From the NCBI GenBank assembly GCA_964653145.1, contig CAZZCG010000002.1, positions 1-64,000 of the forward strand: 64,000 bases of DNA, read 5' to 3'. The notes under the pieces are model-generated. The model was given only the letters and a program-made list of their open reading frames with translations. It was not told where the DNA came from and searched no databases. A program made the position numbers and the translations under genes. Positions within the stretch are counted from its first letter, which is position 1. Every line of letters begins with the position of its first letter. Source of the stretch: Pseudocalidococcus sp964653145 (lineage in GTDB: Bacteria; Cyanobacteriota; Cyanobacteriia; Thermosynechococcales; Thermosynechococcaceae). Positions 8,575-18,000 of the stretch are shown here, in pieces.

Positions 8575-9282
8575 CTACTTCAGGCGATAAGGAACAAAAT
8601 AACCACAGCCCATCTTTCGCTTGCCACCGATACCTTTGGCTTGAAGCAAGAGAGAGTCTTCAGGCAATAGATTCGCTACGATTACGCTGTAGCCAATAAC
8701 GTAGTTTGCTTCACGCTGTTTACCCTTCTGTAAACCCTCTTCCTTTCGTTTGATTCGCATAGCTTTTCTCGCGGGTTCATCCGCATCATTGAGAGGGATT
8801 CCTACAGAAGCATTAATACCTAAAGCCTTAAGTTGCCGATCGCAGGCATCTAAAAACCAATCTGGTGTAACCTCATCAAATTTTTCGGATGGATGTTTGA
8901 TGACTACTAACCGCGCTTTTAATTCACTGAATGCGCGAAGCTGGCGTATTTCAGGTGTACTTAAACGGAGAGTATGCTTACCCAAGCCAATCTGTGTACC
9001 TGCGAGTGATAAGACTGCCATGATTGAATCACTTGGACAGCGTATGGAAAGACGAGATCGTTCTGTCAGTTCTATTTCTCCATTACGATTCGGATTGCCA
9101 AAGATTGTATTGAGAGCTAATCCTTCAAGATCATGAAGCTTGGGGTATTGTTTAGCGATCGCGCTATATAACCCATACCCATGATCCGCAGGCAGCGTTT
9201 TCCCTACTACCCCAAAATTCAACTCCACATGGGGCAAATTCAGCATATCTGTCCCCGATTGATTTGATTCAGTGACTAACAT
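8575..9282 (-). CDS. cas6: Cas6 pre-crRNA endoribonuclease (Cmx6-like)
   Basis: A 235-residue RAMP protein ending in GIGGKRKMGCGYFVPYRLK, the glycine-rich loop typical of Cas6. The segment ADHGYGLYSAIAKQYPKLH contains a His-Tyr pair in the position where the Cmx6 group carries putative catalytic residues. It cleaves the repeat transcript to make crRNAs. ATG 9282 is chosen because GGAG lies 8-9 bases upstream; an internal ATG at 9246 is also possible. It sits between the WYL regulator and cas3 in one operon. A HIP1 octamer is at 9155-9162. Confidence 0.9.
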   Translation of the reverse strand: MLVTESNQSGTDMLNLPHVELNFGVVGKTLPADHGYGLYSAIAKQYPKLHDLEGLALNTIFGNPNRNGEIELTERSRLSIRCPSDSIMAVLSLAGTQIGLGKHTLRLSTPEIRQLRAFSELKARLVVIKHPSEKFDEVTPDWFLDACDRQLKALGINASVGIPLNDADEPARKAMRIKRKEEGLQKGKQREANYVIGYSVIVANLLPEDSLLLQAKGIGGKRKMGCGYFVPYRLK

Positions 9283-9288
9283 GGCCTA

Positions 9289-10266
9289 TTACTCCTTGCG
9301 CGTTGCATAATACTGACTCATCTCACCCACTTCTTCTCTAACCAACTGCACCAACTCTAGTGGGCTTTTAACAATTGCTCCTTTGCCGTAGAACAGCACC
9401 CACCTTTTTAGGTCATTCAGGCCCCGCACCACCATCCTTAAAGTTAATGAGCCATCGGGATGTTCCTCGATTTCTTGCGTGGGATGCCAACGCCGTTCCC
9501 GAATATAGGGTGCCGTAGGAGAATCAAACCAAATCGCAATAGGCTGTGGAATCCCTCCCGCTTCATGTTGAAAAATCATTTCCAGATGATCTTTTGCATC
9601 AAACCTTGGGTCGATCTCAAACGCAGTTTCCAACAATTCCAAAGCTTGAATCCGGTCAACTCTAAACCAGCGAACTTCTCGTCGATTATGACAATAGCCA
9701 ATCACGTAGGGATTAGTCCCTCGATAGATATGTAAGAGATACGGATCAAACTTACGCTCTGAAATACAATTTCGGCTGGCAGTGAAGTAAGTCATCTGGA
9801 CTTGCCGGTGAGACTGACAGGCTACTTCTAAGGAATGCCATATATCTGGATTAAGATTGATCTCTGCCCCGGAGCGGAAAATGATCCGTTCATCGGCAAT
9901 GGTCTCTAAATCTAGCCAGGCCTGTTCTGGTAGTCGTTCACTTAGTCGAGTAATTGCAGATCGTAAATCTTGGGCATACATAGAGCCAGCATAGGATTCC
10001 AACATCCTCGCACCAACTGTCAAAGCAAAGAGCTCACCTTTACTAAGAGCAACAGTCGGTAATCGCCAAGTCTGCTCAGTATAGTGAAATCCAAGCGACC
10101 GACTAAACTCTAATGGCGCATGATACCGATCCCGTAAAAATGCAAGATCATTTCGTACTGTTCGCTCACTCACCTCCAAAGACAACGCAAGTGTCCCGGT
10201 GGTTTGCCGCTGCCCTGACCGAATCAGCGAATCCAGCTTCAGTAGGCGTTCTAAGTGTCGGGACAT
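9289..10266 (-). CDS. WYL-domain transcriptional regulator, first gene of cas operon
   Basis: A 325-residue protein. An N-terminal helix-turn-helix (about residues 1-60, TGTLALSLEVSERTVRNDLAFLRD) is followed by a WYL core (about 145-235, with the family-like segment YLLHIYRGTNPYVIGY and RWFRVDRI) and a C-terminal WCX-like extension. WYL proteins bind nucleotide or nucleic-acid ligands, and several control CRISPR or other defence loci. It is promoter-proximal and only 6 bp from cas6, so it is likely co-transcribed with the cas genes and may control them and itself. Direction of control (repressor or activator) cannot be told from sequence. Confidence 0.9.
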   Translation of the reverse strand: MSRHLERLLKLDSLIRSGQRQTTGTLALSLEVSERTVRNDLAFLRDRYHAPLEFSRSLGFHYTEQTWRLPTVALSKGELFALTVGARMLESYAGSMYAQDLRSAITRLSERLPEQAWLDLETIADERIIFRSGAEINLNPDIWHSLEVACQSHRQVQMTYFTASRNCISERKFDPYLLHIYRGTNPYVIGYCHNRREVRWFRVDRIQALELLETAFEIDPRFDAKDHLEMIFQHEAGGIPQPIAIWFDSPTAPYIRERRWHPTQEIEEHPDGSLTLRMVVRGLNDLKRWVLFYGKGAIVKSPLELVQLVREEVGEMSQYYATRKE

Positions 10267-10477
10267 ATGGATTAGTGGACAAGTTTAGGCCACTGTAACA
10301 GACCAACCCGGCAAAAGCACTGCCGCCTTAAAAAGGTTAAACAAAATTCTCTATTTTATTTACACTTAATAAATTCAATCCATGACTGGGGTATATGGGC
10401 ATCTATATACAGTGAAGAGTATTCCCTAAAACACATAAATTATTATTTATAAGTATCTATAGAAGCCATTTGACTTC

Positions 10478-10946
10478 TCAAGAAAGAGCCGCAAGCCGCT
10501 TTAGCATTAGCCTAACAAAGCAAAGATTGATTTTGGCGGCTGCATGATGAAGAGTCCTGTCAAAAATTTTGACTAGACTTTTACAGCGTTCCATCCAGGC
10601 ATTAGAGCGTTCTATAATCCAGCGAGTGGGTTGGGGAACGAACCCAGATTTTCCTTGCAAGTCCTTTCGATGTCTTGATGGTTTTGGGGCTTGCTGAAAT
10701 CGAATTTTGGTCATCATGGCGGGATAGATATTCTTGAGTTTTTTAGTTAGAAATTTAATGTGATAACCAGAGTCAAGCAAGATTGTAATCTTCGGAAGAT
10801 TGACGAGTTTTATCTTAAAGTAGTAGATATTATTCTTGAACAACTCAACCAATCCTTCATCATCTGATACATTGGCTGGCGTACAGTGAGTAAAAAATGG
10901 AAAGCCCAGCGTGTCAACGGCTAGATGGCGTTTAATTCCATTGGTT
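10478..10946 (-). pseudogene. IS5-family transposase fragment (C-terminal half)
   Basis: The frame is open from the junction at about 10946 down to TGA 10478. It reads through KRHLAVDTLGFPFFTH and ANVSDDEGLVELF into the C-terminal DDE region with WIIERSNAWMERCKSL, a typical IS5-family ending that supplies the catalytic Glu. The N-terminal half is absent because the neighbouring IS begins at 10947. A homologous fragment in the opposite orientation lies on the other side of that IS at 11841-11969. Confidence 0.85.
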
Positions 10947-10994
10947 AGACCTCTTGCACGAATAGAATAAGGGGCATGATTTCAAGAAGAGGAA

Positions 10995-11399
10995 ATGAGA
11001 TCCGAGAGTTTGAGGACGTTATCTCCAGTGCAATTTAAGCGGTTGACTGGAGTTAGTCACTCTACCTTTGAGGTCATGGTCTCGAAGTTAAGCGCATCAC
11101 TCAATCGGTCAGGGAAGCGGGGTGGTCAAAATAAACTGAGTGTCCCCGACCAGCTATTGGTAGCCTTGGAATATTGGCGAGAATACCGGACTTATTTTCA
11201 CATCGGTCAATCCTGGGGCATCCATGAGTCAACGGTCTGTCGGATTGTGCACAAAGTGGAAACGATTCTTCTATCATCTGAACAATTCCATCTGCCCTTG
11301 CGTCACGGTGTGCGTCAGACTCCCAATTTGGAGGTGGTGGTCATTGATGTCACAGAGATAGAGATTGAACGCCCTAAAAAAACAGCGACGGTACTATAG
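10995..11399 (+). CDS. IS5-family transposase, N-terminal frame (OrfA)
   Basis: A 134-residue frame starting at ATG 10995 with AAGAGGA just upstream. It contains a helix-turn-helix region (YFHIGQSWGIHESTVCRIVHK, about residues 70-90) and the first catalytic Asp in VVIDVTEIEIERPKK near the end. It overlaps the second frame. A run of seven A residues at 11376-11382 lies exactly where the protein homology passes from PKK in this frame to QRRYYSGK in the next, so slippage by one base would give full-length transposase of about 275 residues. Confidence 0.85.
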   Translation: MRSESLRTLSPVQFKRLTGVSHSTFEVMVSKLSASLNRSGKRGGQNKLSVPDQLLVALEYWREYRTYFHIGQSWGIHESTVCRIVHKVETILLSSEQFHLPLRHGVRQTPNLEVVVIDVTEIEIERPKKTATVL

Positions 11400-11823
11400 C
11401 GGGAAGCAAAAGTGTCATACTCTCAAGGCTCAAGTCCTGGTTCATCAGTCCACTCAGCAGATTCTCGCAACGGCATTTGGAACAGGACGCTGTCATGACT
11501 TCCGGTTGTATAAGGAGACCCACATGAGGATACATCCAGAGGTTGAATTACTGGCGGATAAAGGCTATCAAGGGATTTTGAAGTATCATGCCAACAGCAT
11601 AACCCCGCATCGCAAACCCCCAAAGCGTCAACTTTCTAAAGACCAACGCCAGCAGAATCGAGGGCTGGCCAAACGACGGATTGTCATAGAGCAAACGAAT
11701 CGGAGGTTGAAAGTCTGGCGCATTTTTTCAGGGCGATATCGAAACAGACAGAGGCGATTGGCTCTCAGGGTTAACTTAATTGCCGCTATTCTTAATTTTG
11801 ACCTTGGGTTTAACTCTCTCTAG
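11365..11823 (+). CDS. IS5-family transposase, C-terminal frame (OrfB)
   Basis: A 152-residue frame in the +1 phase relative to OrfA. It carries the rest of the DDE domain: YYSGKQKCHTLKAQ, the second Asp in LLADKGYQG (about residue 60) and the catalytic Glu region RIVIEQTNRRLKVWR (about residue 110). Meaningful homology starts only after the A7 run at 11376-11382, so the apparent upstream start codon is probably unused. It ends 17 bp inside the right terminal repeat boundary. Confidence 0.85.
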   Translation: MNALKKQRRYYSGKQKCHTLKAQVLVHQSTQQILATAFGTGRCHDFRLYKETHMRIHPEVELLADKGYQGILKYHANSITPHRKPPKRQLSKDQRQQNRGLAKRRIVIEQTNRRLKVWRIFSGRYRNRQRRLALRVNLIAAILNFDLGFNSL

Positions 11824-11840
11824 ATTTATGCAAGAGGTCT

Positions 11841-11969
11841 ACTGTAAAATCCCAGTCAAGAATTTTGAAAAGACTCTCTATCATGCAACCGCCAGAATTA
11901 ATGTGCTTTACTAGGCTAATGCTTAAGCGGATTGCAGCTTCTGCCAGAGACGTCAAATGGGTTCTATAA
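11841..11969 (+). pseudogene. Second IS5-family transposase C-terminal fragment, inverted
   Basis: Plus-strand translation gives CKIPVKNFEKTLYHATARIN, which aligns with CKSLVKIFDRTLHHAAAKIN in the fragment at 10478-10946. After a frame change it continues as RLMLKRIA, matching RLMLKRLA. It is therefore a diverged copy of the same transposase tail in the opposite orientation. It has stop codons, no start and no terminal repeat that I can see. Confidence 0.75.
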
Positions 11970-12049
11970 CGTTTATTGCCTCACGGTATCACTCTTGCCT
12001 GGAATAAATATAACTAACTGTCAGTTGAGAGTTTTTGCTGATCCTGGCT

Positions 12050-15000
12050 CTATTCCAAAGCAAGACTCATAGGCTGGAGCTTCAAAATCATATCGTTATA
12101 ATCCAAATCGCCGCCACCGAGAATATCCTCAAACCCAAACAGATTGCTCCCTAAGCGGGACATATGGGTAATTTCATCAGGGTTAGCTGCACCAAAGGAG
12201 AAAAACGCAACAGGTTGGCCATTATTTTGATTATTTGGGTTGAGTTGTAGAACTTGATCAACGGTGGCATTGGGAATAATTAAAGTGCCATATATATTAC
12301 TACCTAAAAGATTTATGGATTGACTGGACGTAGCAAAGTTTTCTGGGGTGGTTAAGGTAATCCCAGTCAGCGGATCATTAACACGCTCCAAGGCGGCTTG
12401 ACTATACCCTTGTTCCCCAGGCCGGAGGTCAATTATCTCATTCCCATCCGTATCCAGGCCCCCAGTTAAACTATCCACCTTATAAAGGGCTACTAAGTTA
12501 TTAAAAGCAGCGGCACGACTGAGGCTGGCCTGGACTGTTACTGGGCGATTCAGTTCTCCATCAATCACAATGGCACTGGTTCCAACCTCAGCTTTAATAT
12601 CTCCAATCGTCACTTGGTAATAGCCGCGACTCTCTTCATTCACGGTCATTGGATCGGTTACAGATAAGCTAACCTGTTCTCCCACTTGGCTATAAAACAG
12701 ATAGTACTGATTAGGCACGAGAGTGGATTTTTGAAACTCCCCAAAAAGTTGGAATTCGGTTTTGGCTAAGGCATTCGGATCCACCAAACCTTCCAGGGCA
12801 ATGGCACGTGTTAAGGCATTTTGAGCCGCTCCCTTTTCATTGGCAAAAATCACCTGTTTTCGGGCCAAGGCGGCCTGTAAGTAACCCGGATCATTAGGGT
12901 TTAAGCCATTAATTTTTCCATCTACGGTATCAACTGCAATAACCCCAAATTCGGCTTGCCCTGGGGCCTGGAGTAGTCGCCATTGAATCTCACCGTCTGC
13001 ACGGGTGGGGGCCCAAAATGTTTTGTTATTACTCGTCACCAGGCCTGGAATCGTGCGTCCAACAAAGCCTTGGGTTTTTACGAGGCCATTATCGACTTGA
13101 TCCACATCATGGGGATGATTATCAGGCAACCCAACCTCAACCCCCAGAGGCATTTCTGAAAGCGAATCCACAATAAATCGGGCCCCAGCCACACCATCGA
13201 ATATGATCTCTTGGTAGCTGTTGGTATCAGGGTTAAAATTCCAATAGGTATTAAAGTCTCCGACCCCACCCATGGTCAAATCAATTGCCGCATGATCATC
13301 TGTAGCTGTACTCTCAACCTGTAAAAATCCGCCAATCAAACTATTGGGAATGTTTGCAGGCGTAAGATTCCACCGCCGTAATTGTTCTCCATTATTGGGT
13401 AGAGCAGAGACATTAAACTGCAATGGCAAAGATCCCGCTTGCTCTCCTTCTGCCAACAGTGACACCAGTAAGCCAAAGTTACGACTCCCGACAAATTGAT
13501 TGTTATTGGGAATTGCGACTGAAATCGTTTTGGTTGTTTCGTTGGGTGCAAATAAGATTTGACCGGCTGTGGGTAAATAGCGATCACCAGCTTTGCCATT
13601 CCCATCTTGAGTCACATAGCTGATTAAAACGGGCTTGCTTAAGTCACCACTACGTTGGACGGTAAAGTTGATGAGGCCATCGGATTCGTCTGCGGTGGGA
13701 TTGGAGACAAAGAGGCGAGTCGGGGCATCGGGTTGATTGAGAATCGCTACCTCTGTCTCTAGCATTTCCTCAGGCTCTTGACTAGCCAGTTGGCTTGTAA
13801 AATTCCCCTCAGCTAGAGGTAGTGACATGGGAGTATTAATCAGGGGGGCAACAAAGAAAGGAACCGTATTTTGATTCACTAAAACCGTAGCGGCTGATTT
13901 TCCAGACTTGTATTGATAGAAACGTTGACCGTCTTTGTACGTTATCTGAGGAGCACCAAAGTCGTTGCCTAAAACCAATGTATCGGCTGGATCGAGGAGG
14001 AGGGTGAGGGTGTTTGCCGAAGAGAGTTGGCTAACACTGAGGGCGTTGAGAACAATTTGATTACTGCCATAACTCTGAAAATCTAAAATCTCAAAGTTTC
14101 GCAGCCGCAGCCCTGGAGCCAAGATGGTTAAATCCCAGGCCTGGTTGGTATAGCCCGTAAATTTCAGTGTATTCGTGCCAGTCCCTCCATCTAAACGGCG
14201 GAAGTACGCGTCGCTAACCGTAATAAGGTCATCCCCAGGCCCGCCATAGGCCACATCTAGACCACCATGGGTATAAATTTGGTCATCTCCCTGGCCACCA
14301 ATGAAGGTTTCCCCCGTAGGAGTTCCAACCATGACATCATCGCCAATGGTTCCCAGTTGATTGATTTGGTTTGTAAAGTCACTGCCAAAAATTACAAAAC
14401 TGAGATTGTCATTATTAGACGGGGCCCCAATAACTAGATCACTAAAGCCATCACCGTTCACATCCTGACCCCCTGCCATAGAAATCCCGGCCTGGGAACT
14501 GGGCAATCCGGCAATCGTAAATCCGGCGTTACTATTATTCACCCCTGAAAATACAATCGTGGGTGCGCCGGGACTTGCTAAATCCGGTGAAGTTGACGAG
14601 ACCAGGCCAGAGGAAACAGCCACATTGCCAGTCGGCGTAACATATTTGAGTTGAACATTCCCACTGGTATTGCTGCTGTAGGTATAGGTAACGGTTGTGC
14701 CATAGCTGGTGTTAATTGGACTGTTAAGCGTGAGGACAATGCTGTTGGTATTGACTTTAACATTGGTGACACTAACGTTTTGAGCAAAACCATTCGTCAC
14801 TTTAAACTGACTGGGGGCAGGACTGCTATTAGTGACCAGCGTTTGGCTAGTTTGCAGCGTAATCGTTGTCGTATTGGGAGAGAGAGTTCCAAGGTTAAAG
14901 GGGTTTGTTGCTGAGTATTGGGTTCCCCACTGAGAGGATGGCCCACCAAACACAACGGAAATTACCCCATCGGTGGTATTGGCACTATCGAGGGCTGTGT

Positions 15001-18000
15001 TCGGGCTGGCAATTAATAGATCATCAAATCCATCGCCATTGATGTCACCCGCCCCTGCAAAATTAGAGATTTGAATGACTTGGTTATTGGCAACATTCGT
15101 GGAACCATTGGCCGGTGGGACAGCTAAAACCACATCAGGGTTAGTCAATGAGGGCTTACCTGTACCATTGCCATTATTGCCGTAGTAGATAAAGACTGCC
15201 CCAGAGTTGTTTTGCTGCACGTTGCTGTTGAGCATCCCTAAATTGGAGATGAATCCTGGAGCCAGAACTGCAAAATCAGCAAAGCCGTCACCATTAAAGT
15301 CACCAATATTTTGAAACTGACTCCCCAACTGCTGCGTAATATTTGGTTCAAAGGTGGGATTTGAAGGAGAAATATTTAGGGTAGAGTTTGTACCAGTAGA
15401 GCCAATATAAATACTCTCTCCAAAAAATGTCACCCCAGGGCCAAATTTAGTTGTGTATTCTGATGACGATATGGGTAAAGCATTAGCCTGCCAGGAATTA
15501 AGATCCGTGGGGGTTTGTGAATAGCTGTACAAGATTTTTTCGTCACCGGCTTTTGTAAAGAAAAGATAGGCAGTATTACCAGCAACGACCAAGCTAATAG
15601 CAAAGCCATTAGGAGCCTCCTGACTAATCGCATTAGCACGAGAGTTCCAGTTTCCGTTGTTGAGACTGGCAATATTGACCTGATTATTACTCCCAGTAAA
15701 GCCGACGAGAAGAGTACCTGGGTTAGTTGCTGTCTGCCCATAGACCGCAGTGCCGATAGTTGAATAGGAACTTTGCAAATTACCATTATTGTCAGGAATT
15801 CGCGAGCTACTCCCGGCCCAACTACTGGCCTGATTTGGATTATTAGTACTGATATAAACCGCATGATTTTCAGTACTCGTCCAAAACAGATAAAGTTGGT
15901 TGTTGTAGGCCACCAAACTAGGCCCGCCACCATTGAGCGAATCAGTGTCGGGAGGTGTCGCTTGGCCTGTCGTAATTAAGGGGCTTTGGGAAAATGTCAA
16001 ACCGAGGGAACTATTATCAGGCGTTGCCGCTGCCAAAATAATTTTGGGGGTTTGTTCAGTCGTCGCAAAGGCCAGATAAAGGGTATTGTTATAGACAGCT
16101 AGGGATGCAGAAAGCTTAGTTTCAAAATGACTCCCTAGATTTGTCAAACCTTCCCAGTTGTAACCATCAGCACTTCGTTGGATCCACAAAGTATCGTCAG
16201 TACTGCTGTTAAAGACCATGTAAAGATAGCCATTAAAAACAGCAAATGTTGGGGTCTGATTCGATAACTGGGAGGTTGTCTGATTCGTGGAGTTCAGATT
16301 AGGTACTCGATAAAAGCCCCAATCATTTTGGGTTAAGGGGGCCCCTTGAATTGCTGCACTGGGAGAAGTGATTGGATTTGATAAAAACGAAGTAGTCCCT
16401 TGGTTATTTCCAGTTGCAAAAAAGGCTGTACCATTTCCATCCTGAGACGTTGGCCGACCATAACCAATATCGGCATAGCCATCTCCGTTCAGATCCCCAA
16501 CACCATTCCAATCTGGACTCAAACCAAAAACAACAGAGGAGCCATCAATAAACTTGCTAGAGCCGACATTGCCATTGCTGTTACCAAAGTAGAGCAAAGA
16601 ACCACGATTCTGTAATGTTACGAGAACATCAGCATAGCCATCTCCGTTATAATCACCCGTGGCCACTGCTTGATTTACATTCGCAAGTTTGGGGATGGAT
16701 AAACTACTGCTGAGAGAAAGAGTTCCTTGGGTTCCCAGGCCAGGATTGCCCAAAACTAAATAGAAATTGTTACTGCCATCAAGCACCCCAAAGTCGGCCA
16801 GGCCATCCCCGTTAAAATCTCCGAGGGCGACAACGGATTGAATCGTCCCATTGTTCACCGTAACCAGGAGGTCATCTGTCCCCATCGCCGCATCGAGTAA
16901 ATCTTTCGTGCTGGCACCAAAAATAATCGGGGCCCCAGACGGACTCCCCCCAGCCAGGACATCGGCAAAGCCATCTCCATTGATATCCCCCAACATCACC
17001 ACATTTTTCCCGGCCCCGCTTAAGCCATTGGGATTCGTGGTCGTTTTGTTGTAGAGAGTGCCATCAATGACAAAGCCATTGTTGCCGGAAATATTGGCCA
17101 ACTTGAGACTGCCATCATCGGCTAACCAGGGATGACCATAGACCGCATAGAGTTGATTCGCCCCTGGTGCAGATACGAGTAAATCATCCACACTGTCATT
17201 GTTAATGTCTCCCACCCCAATCGCGGCCTGGCCCGCCAGTTGGAACGGTTGACTCCCATTCATTAAAAAGGTGGTTTTATTATTGGTGGCAACGGGGCTG
17301 AGGGTAAAGCTGTTCGGTGAATTAGCCTTGGAATTAAGAGCATTGACTCCCCCAAAGAGTAAATAGCTTTGTCCAGTGGCATTCCCGGCCTGGGCCGCAG
17401 TCACCAAAAAGTCTTGATAGCCATCGGCGTTGATATCCCCAGGGGTGCTTAATACCATCCCAGTTTGACTACCCGGAATACTGCCATTGACTAAGAGGTT
17501 ACTCACCTGAGTTAAGGCGTTATAGCTACTGGCCTGGCTGGGATTGTAGGGAGTCAGAGGTTTGGTTGGATTTTTACCAGACAACAGATAAATTTGCCCT
17601 GTGCCACCATTAACCCCAGGAGCTGCAATCCCTAGGTCTTCTTGGCCATCGCCGTTCAAGTCCACCCCAGAAACTACGGCCATTCCGGCAAAGGCATTTT
17701 CCGCCACACCATTGGCTGGGGGCAGAGTTGGGCCAATAAAACTATACAGGGGTTGGAAGTTTGAGGTGCTGGGAGTCCAACTACTGGTTTTGAAGATATA
17801 GACGGCCCCAACGGAGACGCGGGAGGAACTGGGGTAGAGGTTTTGGGTACTGCTGGGTAAACCGCTCTGGCCTGACCATTGATTTGAGACCGTGGCCTGG
17901 TGACCGGGTGCGCCAATAATCAAATCATCCGTAGTGGTACTGCCGGTATAGGTTGTTGGGCCATTGTTGACGCGTCGGGAAACCCCCAACGCATAGCCCG

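Larger units (their letters stand above)
10947..11840 (+). mobile_element. IS5-family (ISL2-like) insertion sequence, apparently intact
   Basis: Terminal inverted repeats begin AGACCTCTTGCA at 10947 and end in its complement TGCAAGAGGTCT at 11840; they match over 12 bases and then partly. The element is about 0.9 kb and carries two overlapping frames encoding one transposase. The bases next to GACCTC...GAGGTC are TA on both sides, compatible with a 2-bp target duplication. Because the flanks are IS5 fragments in opposite orientation, this could be coincidence. The ends and both frames look undamaged, so it may be active. Confidence 0.85.

Noticed and set aside
12005..12030. Small hairpin around AACTG-T-CAGTT downstream of the first giant gene
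   Set aside because: The 5-bp stem is too short, and no T-run follows on the minus strand, so it is not supported as a terminator.
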